In this document: in pieces, positions 46,127 through 54,798 of the stretch
Position numbering within the stretch: the first letter of the stretch is position 1
Layout of the letters: the number at the start of each line of letters is the position of its first letter
Source: Pseudomonas sp. Fl4BN1
GTDB lineage: Bacteria > Pseudomonadota > Gammaproteobacteria > Pseudomonadales > Pseudomonadaceae
Direction: 5' to 3'
DNA length: 64,000 nt
Assembly: GCF_009908285.1 (NCBI RefSeq)
Contig: NZ_JAAARM010000004.1
Location: 272,012-336,011, forward strand
The notes under the pieces: generated by a model
The model's input: only the letters and a program-made list of their open reading frames with translations
The model's database searches: none
Told to the model about the DNA's origin: nothing
Translations under genes and position numbers: made by a program

Positions 46127-47189
46127 ACCCTTGATGATTCGGATTTAACTCTGTCCCTTCAATGACCTGTGCTGCTGCTTTTCCCGCGTAGGCTTCCACC
46201 TTACCCATATTTTCAGAAAACTTTTTACCAAACTCTGTCCCCTCAATAGCCTTCATCACCAGAAACTGTGCAACACCTTTAGGCCCTTGCGCAGCAGCCA
46301 TAACATAGCCTACAGCTTCCGCTTGTTCTGGATTTTCCTTAATGTATTTCTGAGCTGCCGCAAGACTGTATAAAACCCCCTGAAGTTCCAATATGCCACT
46401 GGGATTAACCGACGTTTCCTTTAGTACAAGCGAACCTTGACTAGAAACATAGTTACTGGGTTCTACGACCCTTTCAATTTCCTCCAGAACCTTCGGCTCG
46501 ATACCATTTAATGAGGCGATACCAACAAGTACACCATCGATGAACTTTTGATCTCCCATCATCGCCATAGCTTCACGGCGACTCTTACCTGAAAGAATGA
46601 GTGCCTCAAGAGTGCTTTCTGCCAGGTCCTTACCTGCAACAGCTTCCGCACGGGCGTCCATTGGCCGCCCCAAGATGGTTTCTATGCGGTTAAGCGCCAG
46701 ATTCAGATCAAGGGCAGCTCTGTCATAGTTATCTTTTGCGGTTCGGTGATATTTGAGCAGTAAGTTAGACCACTGCCGTAACGTTTCACCCGGTTTTAGT
46801 GCGGCGTCGATGGAAGAACTACTCGCATACAAATCCGTACGCGATTCTTCATCCTTGGTGATCTCATACGCCTTGCTCACATCCCGGTTCAGCCCGGCCG
46901 TTGAATCGGCTCCGGTCTCGGCATCCTTGCGCACCACGATCTCGCCCGCCCCGACGGTCGCGCGCACGATCTGCTCACGGTCCTTCTGATAATCCCAACC
47001 GCTGACGCTCCAGCCGGTTTCACCTTCCTTGCCTTTACCCACCTGGCTGCTGTCTTGTGTGGTGTCACTACCGGAGCTGTAGGTGCCGCCAACGTTCAGG
47101 TAATAACCGTGCTCCTTGTCCTTGCCGGCGATATCGCTGAAGCCCAGGGTGCCAGTGTCCAGCTTGAGGTTGCCGTTGTCGGCGGCGAT
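45973..47189 (-). repeat. 1.2-kb near-identical direct repeat (copy of 48918-50133)
   Basis: The block matches the 3' part of the orphan cdiA with only scattered base changes and one extra base near 46116. It ends at the toxin junction on one side and 21 bp before the XRE gene on the other. Recombination with the other copy would remove 2.9 kb and exchange the toxin tip. Confidence 0.88.
46089..47042 (-). pseudogene. Truncated cdiA fragment upstream of toxin module 2
   Basis: A 317-codon open piece (MGKGKEGETGWSVSGWDYQKDREQ...IEGTELNPNHQG) nearly identical to the matching region of the 1640-residue orphan CdiA. It has no signal or secretion domain. Its frame ends in YAIYNWRWRADL because of the 1-base insertion, instead of continuing into the toxin domain. 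It is therefore a silent recombination cassette rather than a working gene. Confidence 0.8.
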
Positions 47190-47210
47190 TTTTCAACGCT
47201 GGTTCTGACC

Positions 47211-47591
47211 ATGAGCTTTCCTCAACGCCTGGCCGCCCTGCGCAAAGAACGCGGGCTGACGCAGCAACAAATGGCCGACACCATCGGCGTGCATATTTCC
47301 CAGCTTCGCCGTTACGAGGGAAATACCACTCAGCCCACCATTGAGGTTTTTAGGCGGATCGTTCTGGCGCTTAATGTGAGCGCCGATATGCTGCTATTCG
47401 ATGAAGACGAACGAGGGCCGGATGATCGGCTGAAACTCCAGTTCGAAGCTGTTTCCAAGCTTGACGACAAAGAACGCGAAGCCTTGGAAACCGTGATTGC
47501 CAGTGTGCTGCACATGCACGACGCCAAGCGCTGGACCCAGGCGGCCAGAACACCAAAGAACGAACCGGAAAAACCCGCTCAGACTAATTAA
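47211..47591 (+). CDS. XRE-family helix-turn-helix regulator next to symE
   Basis: A 126-residue protein with a Cro/CI-type HTH (RLAALRKERGLTQQQMADTIGVHISQLRRYEGNTTQPT) and a charged C-terminal helix. It starts 21 bp after the edge of the duplicated cdiA block, so its own upstream region was replaced or it is read from inside that block. It is followed by the SymE-like gene on the same strand; the two may act as regulator and toxin. Confidence 0.85.
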   Translation: MSFPQRLAALRKERGLTQQQMADTIGVHISQLRRYEGNTTQPTIEVFRRIVLALNVSADMLLFDEDERGPDDRLKLQFEAVSKLDDKEREALETVIASVLHMHDAKRWTQAARTPKNEPEKPAQTN

Positions 47592-47652
47592 TACGCAGGC
47601 ACCGCCAGAACAGGCGACGAAGGAAAAGAGGTTTCGCGGTAACCCAAAAGAC

Positions 47653-47686
47653 GCGGGCTCAAGGTGCGTCAACACCCTGAGCCCGC
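47653..47686 (+). promoter_or_regulatory. Stable hairpin upstream of the symE-like gene
   Basis: GCGGGCTCAAGGTG pairs with CACCCTGAGCCCGC (one A-C mismatch) around CGTCAA, 32 bp before the symE ATG. It has no T tract. It could hide or attenuate the toxin message, or mark an antisense RNA like SymR of E. coli. Confidence 0.5.
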
Positions 47687-47717
47687 TAACCACAAGCAGC
47701 TAAACAGGAGCTGAATC

Positions 47718-47942
47718 ATGGCTAAGGCCGATCATACGTCACCTAACCCCGTCACAGAACGCCGGTTGAAAATCGCCGCCGATTTCTACCCGTCCAGCGA
47801 CAAGGGCAACCACTATTGCCTCGCCCGGCCCGTGCCCTGGATCAGGCTACGGGGGCTGTGGTTACGGCAGGCAGGGTTTGAGGTAAACGAGAACGTTAAA
47901 GTGCGGGTGATGAAGGGGTGTTTGGTGATTACTGCGGAATAA
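47718..47942 (+). CDS. symE: SymE-family toxin
   Basis: A 74-residue AbrB-fold-like protein. The segment PWIRLRGLWLRQAGFEVNENVKVRVMKGCLVITAE matches the SymE core (LKGQWLEAAGF...VKVMEGCIVLT in E. coli). E. coli SymE is an SOS-induced toxin held down by the antisense RNA SymR. Start at the ATG at 47718 after AACAGGAG. It lies on the plus strand between two CDI orphan modules and is duplicated as a dead copy at 43612-43783. Confidence 0.86.
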   Translation: MAKADHTSPNPVTERRLKIAADFYPSSDKGNHYCLARPVPWIRLRGLWLRQAGFEVNENVKVRVMKGCLVITAE

Positions 47943-47948
47943 CGAAAG

Positions 47949-47968
47949 CCCCCGGCGAAAGCCGGGGG
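47949..47968. terminator. Hairpin after symE, convergent with cdiI
   Basis: CCCCCGGC-GAAA-GCCGGGGG. On the minus strand it is followed by CTTTCGTT. It separates the convergent symE and immunity genes. Confidence 0.65.
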
Positions 47969-47986
47969 ACATGGAATATAAAATAA

Positions 47987-48478
47987 TTAGCGCAACCAGA
48001 ATGGGAGATCATTAGGAGCAAGATTATCATAATCTTCTAATGGTCGAAGTTTCTCTACCATGTAATCCGGCATATCACAGACAACTGTCCTGACAGGCTT
48101 ATATATCCCCCAATCCTCATAGAATCCAAGAGCTGACTCAACGCAATATTCAAAACCATCGAAGTACTTTATAAAAACTTCTGCAAAATTTGAACAAGCT
48201 ATATTTAAAGAACTGCTCTCCATCTCCCACCCTAGCGCCTCCAGCGCAGCAACACTGCCAGCAACATTAGACAAAGACTCTTTAGACTTCAGCATCAATA
48301 TCCTTGTACCCTCCAGCTCTTCAAGGCGCAAATAACTACGAAACAGTCTATCCAACAAAAACAGTTCAACTTTCAACAATCCTGCCTTCTCTCTAAGTAC
48401 AGAAAAAAAGCAAACCATATCAGAAGCTGTACCGAGCTCAAAAATTGAACTACCGCCTTGAAAACCTACACGCTTCAT
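47987..48478 (-). CDS. cdiI: Putative CDI immunity protein (orphan module 1)
   Basis: A 163-residue cytosolic protein (MKRVGFQGGSSIFELGTASD...PNDLPFWLR) of AT-rich DNA. Its ATG overlaps the stop of the toxin gene (TAATG). This is the position of cdiI, and it should neutralise the PD-(D/E)XK-like tip of the neighbouring orphan CdiA. No named family recognised. Confidence 0.7.
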   Translation of the reverse strand: MKRVGFQGGSSIFELGTASDMVCFFSVLREKAGLLKVELFLLDRLFRSYLRLEELEGTRILMLKSKESLSNVAGSVAALEALGWEMESSSLNIACSNFAEVFIKYFDGFEYCVESALGFYEDWGIYKPVRTVVCDMPDYMVEKLRPLEDYDNLAPNDLPFWLR

Positions 48479-51400
48479 TAGTTTCTCTTAAATTCAATAG
48501 CTTCAGGTTTAATTGCGCCGTTTGATTTCTGAACAATTCCTTTAATTATGTTCCTTTCCTGTTCAACAGTTACCATTTGACCCCGAACATCAATAACTAC
48601 TTGCTGCTGCATTCCCTTTGGTAAGTTTTCTGCACGCTGAAGAGCTTGCTTGGAAACATTACTAATCAAACCGCTTTGATTCGTCGCAATGTTGTAGTTT
48701 TTCACCTCAACACTGCACACACCACCCACACACCAATCAGGACGAACACTGCCCGAAGTACCGTAAGGAACCTCCTGACCGTTTTTGTAACTGACTTGTG
48801 GCCGAGCTCCAGAGCCAAGATCAGAACCGACATCAATCTCAGACTGTTTGTGTGTTGGCCGAGCTGGTTTCCCGGCAGTAGCTAAGTCTTCTACCTTTCC
48901 AGCAGCCCCACCAGTTCCTTTTGCAGCGTCACCGCCAGAACCCCCACCACGCTCATTAACTCTGCCGTCGGAAACAGAAACATGAGTCTCACCCTTCCCG
49001 CCCTTCTTACCCGGCAACGCACCAGTAAAGATACTATAGATCAGCTCGCCACCGCCAATTACATATGCATCCCCTTGATGATTCGGATTTAACTCTGTCC
49101 CCTCAATGACCTGTGCTGCTGCTTTTCCCGCGTAGGCTTCCACCTTACCCATATTTTCAGAAAACTTTTTACCAAACTCTGTCCCCTCAATAGCCTTCAT
49201 CACCAGAAACTGTGCAACGCCTTTAGGCCCTTGCGCAGCAGCCATAACATAGCCTACAGCTTCCGCTTGTTCTGGATTTTCCTTAATGTATTTCTGAGCT
49301 GCCGCAAGACTGTATAAAACCCCCTGAAGTTCCAATATGCCACTGGGATTAACCGACGTTTCCTTTAGTACAAGCGAACCTTGACTAGGAACATAGTTAC
49401 TGGGTTCTACGACCCTTTCAATTTCCTCCAGAACCTTCGGCTCGATACCATTTAATGAGGCGATACCAACAAGTACACCATCGATGAACTTTTGATCTCC
49501 CATCATCGCCATAGCTTCACGGCGACTCTTACCTGAAAGAATGAGTGCCTCAAGAGTGCTTTCTGCCAGGTCCTTACCTGCAACAGCTTCCGCACGGGCG
49601 TCCATTGGCCGCCCCAAGATGGTTTCTATGCGGTTAAGCGCCAGATTCAGATCAAGGGCAGCTCTGTCATAGTTATCTTTTGCGGTTCGGTGATATTTGA
49701 GCAGTAAGTTAGACCACTGCCGTAACGTTTCACCCGGTTTTAGTGCGGCGTCGATGGAAGAACTACTCGCATACAAATCCGTACGCGATTCTTCATCCTT
49801 GGTGATCTCATACGCCTTGCTCACATCCCGGTTCAGCCCGGCCGTTGAATCGGCTCCGGTCTCGGCATCCTTGCGCACCACGATCTCGCCCGCCCCGACG
49901 GTCGCGCGTACGATCTGCTCACGGTCCTTCTGGTAATCCCAACCGCTGACGCTCCAGCCGGTTTCACCTTCCTTGCCTTTACCCACCTGGCTGCTGTCTT
50001 GTGTGGTGTCACTACCGGAGCTGTAGGTGCCGCCAACGTTCAGGTAATAACCGTGCTCCTTGTCCTTGCCGGCGATGTCGCTGAAGCCCAGGGTGCCAGT
50101 GTCCAGCTTGAGGTTGCCGTTGTCGGCGGCGATCAGCGCACCGTCGATCTGGGTGTGGTTTTCGGTGCGGATATCGACCTTGTTCTTGCCGGTGATGCGG
50201 GTTTGTTCTTCAACCCAATCAGTCTTGCCGGTGGTCTGGCCGTAACCGACCGAACCACTGACACCGGCGCCCGGGCCGATGGTGGCAGTGACGCTGATGT
50301 CGAACTCCTTGCCCTTGACCTTGCCAGTATCGGCGACCGACGCGACGTTCAGGTCCCCCCCGACACGCCCGATAACTTCATCACCACGCAGGTTGGCACC
50401 AGAAATGTTGGTGTCCTTACCACTGGTGAAGCCCAGACGGTCCCCGGCATAGAGATAGGCCTCTTGCTGACGCTCGCCCTCACGCTCCAGATTGCCCTTA
50501 CCCAAACTGACGCTGAGATAGAAGCCGATGCCTTTATCGGTTCCCACGGTGATGCCCATTTCCCCGCCGCCACTGTTGCGATTGTTCTCGCTGCTGTGGT
50601 CGTTCTGCGCGGCGCGGATGTTGAGCTCGTTGCCGGCATCCAGGTCGATGTTGCGTCCGGCCTGGGCCTGGGTCCCGATCAGGCTCAGGTCGTTGCTGGC
50701 CTTGAGGTTGATGTCGCGCCCGGCATCCAGTTGGGTGACGGTGGAGGAACCCTGGCTGCTCTCGGTGTTGGCGGTGCCGAAGCTGCCGCCAACGCCGATC
50801 TTGAAGCCGCCGCTGGTGCCGCCGTGGATGCCGCCCCAACTCTCGGTGTTGCGGGTTTCCTCGCTGATGCTGCCTTTGGCCACATCCAGGGTGACGTCGC
50901 GTCCTTTGACGTTGATATCGCGCCCGGCACTCAGCTGGCTGCCCTTGACCGTCACGTCGTTGTTGGCCGTGAGGTTCAGGTCATTGCCGGCCTGCAGGGT
51001 TGAGGAGCGGTTGCTCTGCTCGATGATCTCCTGGCTGCTGCTTTGCTTGCTGTTGCCGAGCTTGACGTCGGCGGTCGGCCCGGCGAGGAACTGGCTGACC
51101 GAGTCGACGGCCTTGAGGGTGCTGGAGGCTTTGCTGACGTTGTTTTCACCGTCGCCGGCACCATTGACCGCGTCCTTGGTCTTGCCATAGTTGTGGTTGA
51201 TGGTGACGCCCAGGCCGTTGCGCTCGCTTTCACGCTGCTGCTCGGTCACCCGCACTTCCCGGGCGGCGTCGATCTTGATATCGCGGCCGGCCACCAGGTT
51301 GATGTCGTGATCGGCCTTGAGGTCGGAGCCGATCTGATTGATGTCGCGCTTGGCGTTGATCGACAGGTCTTCACCAGCACTGATCTGACTGGCGGCGGCG

Positions 51401-53400
51401 GTCTGTTGCTCGACGCGGTTCTTTTCCTTGTTGCGCTCGGCACCGGCGAAGAAGCTGACACCGTTGTCGTCGCTGCTGACGCCCACGCCGACTTGCTTGC
51501 TCTTCTTCCAGTCCTGCTCCGCCGAACTGTTCTGCGCCGCCACCACGTTGACGTCGCGTCCGGCGTCGAGGCTGACATTGCGCCCGGCGCTGATGCCGCT
51601 GCCCACCACATTGATGTCACGCTCGGCCTTCAGGCTCGCATCACGATCGGCCAGCACTTGGCTGCCCACGCTGGTGCTGCTTTGCGCCTGGCGCCCGGAC
51701 TCCTTGGCCGAGGCGAAGGAAACACTGGCCCCTGAGGTGGAAAGGCCGACCTTTTTCTTGTACTGCTCGCTGCGGCTGTAAGCGCTGTCGTTGGCCGAAA
51801 CCAGGTTGATATCGCCTGTGTCCTTGACCAGCCCGGCGCGCAGTTCAACATCGTTGCCGGCCGCGGCCTCACTGGCTCGCAGGCGGATATCGTTACCGGC
51901 GGCCACCACCACATCGTTACCGGCGCTCAGCTCGCTGCCGACCTGGGTCGCGGTGGTTTGCAACTGGCTCTTGCCGCTTTTCGACAGGCCGAGGAAACCG
52001 GACTTGGTCTTCTTGCTGTAGGAACCGTGCTCCTCGACACCAGAGAGGATCGCCACATCGCCAGTGGCGCCGATCATCAGGTCTGTGCCGGCCTTGAGCT
52101 GGCTGCCGATCACCGTGACATCACGGCCACCGTTGATACTCATGCCGCCATCGGCTTTCTTGCTGGTGTTGAGGGTCAGGTCTTTACCCGCCTCGACCAC
52201 CGAAGCGACGTTGGTGCTGTGGTAGCTCTCCTGCTGCTTGCTGCTGCTCTGACCAAAGGAGCCTTTGCCCTTCTTGGACATGAAAGAGGCACTTTCATCC
52301 TTTGCCGACAGCACATTGAGATCGCGAGCGGCATCCAGAGCGACGTTCTGCGCACCTTTAACCTGGCTGGCCACCAACGTCAGATCCTGGCCTGCCTTGA
52401 TCGACAGATCACCACCAGCCTCTATGCGTGAAGACTGCTGGCGAACCTGATCGTCAGAACTTCTACCGTTGCTGGTTTTGAACGAGCTATGACCTGTATT
52501 GGCCGCAGACTCGATGGCAACATCTCGTGCCGCAACCATCGACAGGCTTTTCTGGGCAGCAACCTTGCTGGCCACTACTTGAATGTCCTGACCCGCTGTT
52601 GCCTTCAGACTGCCAGCTATCTGAACATCACCGGCATTTTGCGTGGTTTGACTACGCGTCCAGAGGTCCTTCTTGAACCGGCCATTACTGCTGTTCGCCT
52701 GTTCGGTGGACATAATGGACAAGTCACGTCCAGCGCTGAGTACCGCATCACCGGCCGCGGTCAATGCGCTACCCGTATTTTTCAGGTCTCGGCCAGCAGT
52801 CAGGGTCAGATGGTTGCCGGCCTCGATACGCGCTGCACTATCAACAAAATCGCGTTGCTCATTACCGGTGGCGGTGGAGCTCTGATGACGAGTCAAGGTC
52901 CGTTCGTTGACCACATCCCCCTCAGTTGCCGTCAAGGACACATCATGTCCGGCTATAACACCGCCGGCCTTGTTCAGCAGATCCTTGCCGGCCTTCAGCT
53001 CCAGCCCCTTCCCCGCCTCCACCAACCCACTATTGACCAGGTTCTCCCCCGCCACCGCCGACAGGTCATTGCCCGCACGCAAGGTGCCGACGTTGTTCAA
53101 ATCCTTGCCGGCAATCAGGCTCACGTCCTTGCCCGCGATCAGCGCGCCATTCGGCGCCAGGCGGTTGTTCGAGTGGGCCAGGTACAGCACCGGCACCAGC
53201 ACCTGTTCGCCATTCACCTCATGGCTTTCCAGCCAGACGATATCGTGGGTCAGGGCGGCGACCTGTTCCGCGGTCAGGGTCACGCCCACCGACAGTTCAA
53301 GCTGCTGCTTGCTCTGCAGGGCGTTGTCCATCAGGTGCTTGAAGAGTTTTTCGCCGCTGTCCTGGCCGTCGATAAAGCGCTGGCCGGTGCGGGCAACCAT
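48478..53400 (-). CDS. 5'-truncated orphan CdiA with nuclease-like toxin tip (module 1)
   Basis: The frame is open from 53518; the first ATG gives 1640 residues. It holds dozens of hemagglutinin repeats (AGKDL, AGRDI-type), then a shared pre-toxin region (WSVSGWDYQK...) and a variable tip after GTGGAAGKVEDL. The tip has SVRPDWCVGGVCSVEVKNYN, a D...ExK pattern of restriction-endonuclease-fold toxins. Signal peptide and TPS secretion domain are missing, and no promoter is seen, so it cannot be exported by itself. The first 510 bp are nearly identical to the middle of the main cdiA. It is probably a displaced CdiA held as a donor. Confidence 0.85.
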   Translation of the reverse strand: MVARTGQRFIDGQDSGEKLFKHLMDNALQSKQQLELSVGVTLTAEQVAALTHDIVWLESHEVNGEQVLVPVLYLAHSNNRLAPNGALIAGKDVSLIAGKDLNNVGTLRAGNDLSAVAGENLVNSGLVEAGKGLELKAGKDLLNKAGGVIAGHDVSLTATEGDVVNERTLTRHQSSTATGNEQRDFVDSAARIEAGNHLTLTAGRDLKNTGSALTAAGDAVLSAGRDLSIMSTEQANSSNGRFKKDLWTRSQTTQNAGDVQIAGSLKATAGQDIQVVASKVAAQKSLSMVAARDVAIESAANTGHSSFKTSNGRSSDDQVRQQSSRIEAGGDLSIKAGQDLTLVASQVKGAQNVALDAARDLNVLSAKDESASFMSKKGKGSFGQSSSKQQESYHSTNVASVVEAGKDLTLNTSKKADGGMSINGGRDVTVIGSQLKAGTDLMIGATGDVAILSGVEEHGSYSKKTKSGFLGLSKSGKSQLQTTATQVGSELSAGNDVVVAAGNDIRLRASEAAAGNDVELRAGLVKDTGDINLVSANDSAYSRSEQYKKKVGLSTSGASVSFASAKESGRQAQSSTSVGSQVLADRDASLKAERDINVVGSGISAGRNVSLDAGRDVNVVAAQNSSAEQDWKKSKQVGVGVSSDDNGVSFFAGAERNKEKNRVEQQTAAASQISAGEDLSINAKRDINQIGSDLKADHDINLVAGRDIKIDAAREVRVTEQQRESERNGLGVTINHNYGKTKDAVNGAGDGENNVSKASSTLKAVDSVSQFLAGPTADVKLGNSKQSSSQEIIEQSNRSSTLQAGNDLNLTANNDVTVKGSQLSAGRDINVKGRDVTLDVAKGSISEETRNTESWGGIHGGTSGGFKIGVGGSFGTANTESSQGSSTVTQLDAGRDINLKASNDLSLIGTQAQAGRNIDLDAGNELNIRAAQNDHSSENNRNSGGGEMGITVGTDKGIGFYLSVSLGKGNLEREGERQQEAYLYAGDRLGFTSGKDTNISGANLRGDEVIGRVGGDLNVASVADTGKVKGKEFDISVTATIGPGAGVSGSVGYGQTTGKTDWVEEQTRITGKNKVDIRTENHTQIDGALIAADNGNLKLDTGTLGFSDIAGKDKEHGYYLNVGGTYSSGSDTTQDSSQVGKGKEGETGWSVSGWDYQKDREQIVRATVGAGEIVVRKDAETGADSTAGLNRDVSKAYEITKDEESRTDLYASSSSIDAALKPGETLRQWSNLLLKYHRTAKDNYDRAALDLNLALNRIETILGRPMDARAEAVAGKDLAESTLEALILSGKSRREAMAMMGDQKFIDGVLVGIASLNGIEPKVLEEIERVVEPSNYVPSQGSLVLKETSVNPSGILELQGVLYSLAAAQKYIKENPEQAEAVGYVMAAAQGPKGVAQFLVMKAIEGTEFGKKFSENMGKVEAYAGKAAAQVIEGTELNPNHQGDAYVIGGGELIYSIFTGALPGKKGGKGETHVSVSDGRVNERGGGSGGDAAKGTGGAAGKVEDLATAGKPARPTHKQSEIDVGSDLGSGARPQVSYKNGQEVPYGTSGSVRPDWCVGGVCSVEVKNYNIATNQSGLISNVSKQALQRAENLPKGMQQQVVIDVRGQMVTVEQERNIIKGIVQKSNGAIKPEAIEFKRN
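48918..50133 (-). repeat. 1.2-kb direct repeat within orphan cdiA (copy of 45973-47189)
   Basis: This is the in-frame copy of the block that precedes the module 2 toxin. It covers the pre-toxin region common to the orphan tips and ends at the toxin junction. Confidence 0.88.
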
Positions 53401-53512
53401 GGCTTGCTGGATCAGTTTCTGTTCGTAGAAACCGTCACCCAGGCGCTTGGCACTGTCATCCGGGTTGTAGCCAAGGTTGGACAGCAGGTAGTCCGAGTTA
53501 ATGAATTGCTTG
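53005..53512 (-). repeat. 508-bp direct repeat shared with the main cdiA (58935-59442)
   Basis: The 5' end of the orphan cdiA matches the main gene around the sequence encoding MVARTGQRFIDGQDSGEK and the following repeats, with few differences. Homology stops abruptly near 53512. A crossover here would join the main CdiA N-terminus in frame to the orphan repeats and toxin. Confidence 0.85.
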
Positions 53513-53701
53513 AACAGTCAGTAAGGTGTTTCCAGAGGTTTTTTACTCTCTTCACGAGTTGCTACCACTCTCCTTCCACGTTACCCTTCGGCCTTCGCTG
53601 CAAATGCGGCGATTGGACTTGGCGGTCCAAACAGATATAGGCGCAACAGCGCCCCCAATACGACTGCAGGCGCTTTTTTTGCGCCCGCATTCTCGTGTTA
53701 T

Positions 53702-53806
53702 GGCGGGTTGCGCAGGGACTCCTTCGGGAGTGCCAGGTCCTATATCCCTGGTCCGCCAACCTTGTGCAATCCGTCACCCTTACTCTGCTTGGCGGCAGAA
53801 GGTGAT
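53702..53806 (+). ncRNA. C4-like structured leader RNA upstream of the DUF3077-type gene
   Basis: The stretch folds into an outer stem (GGGTTGCGCAGG with CCTTGTGCAATCC), inner hairpins ACTCC-TTCG-GGAGT and CCAGG-TCCTATATC-CCTGG, and a 3' hairpin (CACC...TCTGC/GCAGA...GGTG). The layout is that of C4 antisense RNAs, first known from phage P1. The second loop, TCCTATATC (53738-53746), is a perfect complement of GATATAGGA over the ribosome binding site of the next gene. ACTCCT also complements AGGAGT there. This would block translation in cis or in trans. Confidence 0.6.
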
Positions 53807-53816
53807 GGCTCTGATT

Positions 53817-53827
53817 GATATAGGAGT
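53817..53827 (+). promoter_or_regulatory. Ribosome binding site complementary to the leader RNA loop
   Basis: GATATAGGAGT contains the AGGAGT Shine-Dalgarno sequence of the gene at 53835. Its first nine bases pair fully with the loop at 53738-53746. It is the likely target of translational repression by the C4-like RNA. Confidence 0.6.
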
Positions 53828-53834
53828 AAGATCC

Positions 53835-54116
53835 ATGACGACTCTGAATCGATACATGCCGATTACCGGCCATGACTGCAACATTCCCTCGCTGTTGATC
53901 GATACCCAATCCCCCATTGACGTCCTGCACGATGCAGCGGCGTATCGCATTCGCGCCGTGACTCAACTGCTGGAGAACTTTGCGATTTCTGACGAAGCGA
54001 CCAAAGGTGCAGCGGTACTACAGGAACTGTCGCTGGTGTGCAGCATTTTGCTGCGCGATGGGTGTGACTTGTTGGATGTGACAACAAGGCGAATGCAGGA
54101 GCAGGTGCTTCAGTAA
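53835..54116 (+). CDS. DUF3077/DUF6124-like small protein
   Basis: A 93-residue helical protein starting MTTLNRYMPITGHDCNIPSLLID. Its layout (short N-terminal strand, then helices with DVLHDAAAYRIRAVTQLL) is that of DUF3077-type proteins common in Pseudomonas. Function unknown. It lies on the opposite strand between two CDI modules, with a structured RNA leader and its own terminator, so it is an independent unit. Confidence 0.7.
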   Translation: MTTLNRYMPITGHDCNIPSLLIDTQSPIDVLHDAAAYRIRAVTQLLENFAISDEATKGAAVLQELSLVCSILLRDGCDLLDVTTRRMQEQVLQ

Positions 54117-54118
54117 AC

Positions 54119-54150
54119 CAAAAAGGGCGGCTTGAAAGTCGCCCTTTTTC
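54119..54150. terminator. Bidirectional intrinsic terminator
   Basis: AAAAAGGGCGGC pairs with GTCGCCCTTTTT around TTGAAA. T runs on both strands serve the DUF3077-type gene and the lipoprotein gene facing it. Confidence 0.88.
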
Positions 54151-54185
54151 TCTCGCAGTAGATCGAATACCAATCGATCAAAGGC

Positions 54186-54662
54186 TTACTTGCTCTCTTT
54201 GGCGATAGTACCTAGAGCAGCATCCTTGACCAGATAACGACCTTCCACATCGCTCAGCACCTTCAGGCTGTTACGCGCCATCATTACGCCAACTTCAACC
54301 TCCTGTTTCAGGTAGACAACCTCACCCGCCTTGACTGTCACGGGCATATCCGCCCAGTTTTCAGCTTTGGAGCTGATCACGTGCTGACCGGGCGTTACGT
54401 AGAAGTAGATGTATTGGTTACCACGGTTGTAGCCCATTTCCGAATCGGCTTCCTTATCATCGAGGAAGACATTGAAGCGCACCATCATTCCCACATTGCT
54501 AGGACGAACGACGTATACCAGCCCCTTGTCGGCTACTGCTGGTTTGGGTAGTGAGTACTGTGCAACTTCAGCTTGCATCTTTTCCATTGATGGGGCTGAT
54601 ACGCAGCCGTAAAGCAAAGCTATCGAAAGAATAGCAGCGGTCTTGCAGAGGATCTTAATCAT
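54186..54662 (-). CDS. DUF2846-family lipoprotein
   Basis: A 158-residue lipoprotein with lipobox LLYGC (Cys20). The DUF2846 pattern is clear: VYVVRPSNVGMMVRFNVFLDD, a Gly-Tyr-Asn segment, and FYVTPGQHVISSKAENWADMPVTVKAGEVVYLKQEVE. Role unknown. It lies 136 bp downstream of the CDI immunity gene; the gap is AT-rich and may hold its promoter. Confidence 0.85.
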   Translation of the reverse strand: MIKILCKTAAILSIALLYGCVSAPSMEKMQAEVAQYSLPKPAVADKGLVYVVRPSNVGMMVRFNVFLDDKEADSEMGYNRGNQYIYFYVTPGQHVISSKAENWADMPVTVKAGEVVYLKQEVEVGVMMARNSLKVLSDVEGRYLVKDAALGTIAKESK

Positions 54663-54798
54663 ATAAATCTTCCTTATTACACGTAATTTTTACCAAACCA
54701 GACAAAATGCTCCACTGCTCAAATAACATTAAAGCTCTCATTAAACAGCAGTACAAACAGTCATCTCATGCCACGCCCCTCTAAAACATCTATCCAAC

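Noticed and set aside
50000..53400. Regularly spaced short repeats that could suggest a CRISPR array
   Set aside because: They are imperfect coding repeats of the hemagglutinin type, in frame and without unique spacers of constant length.
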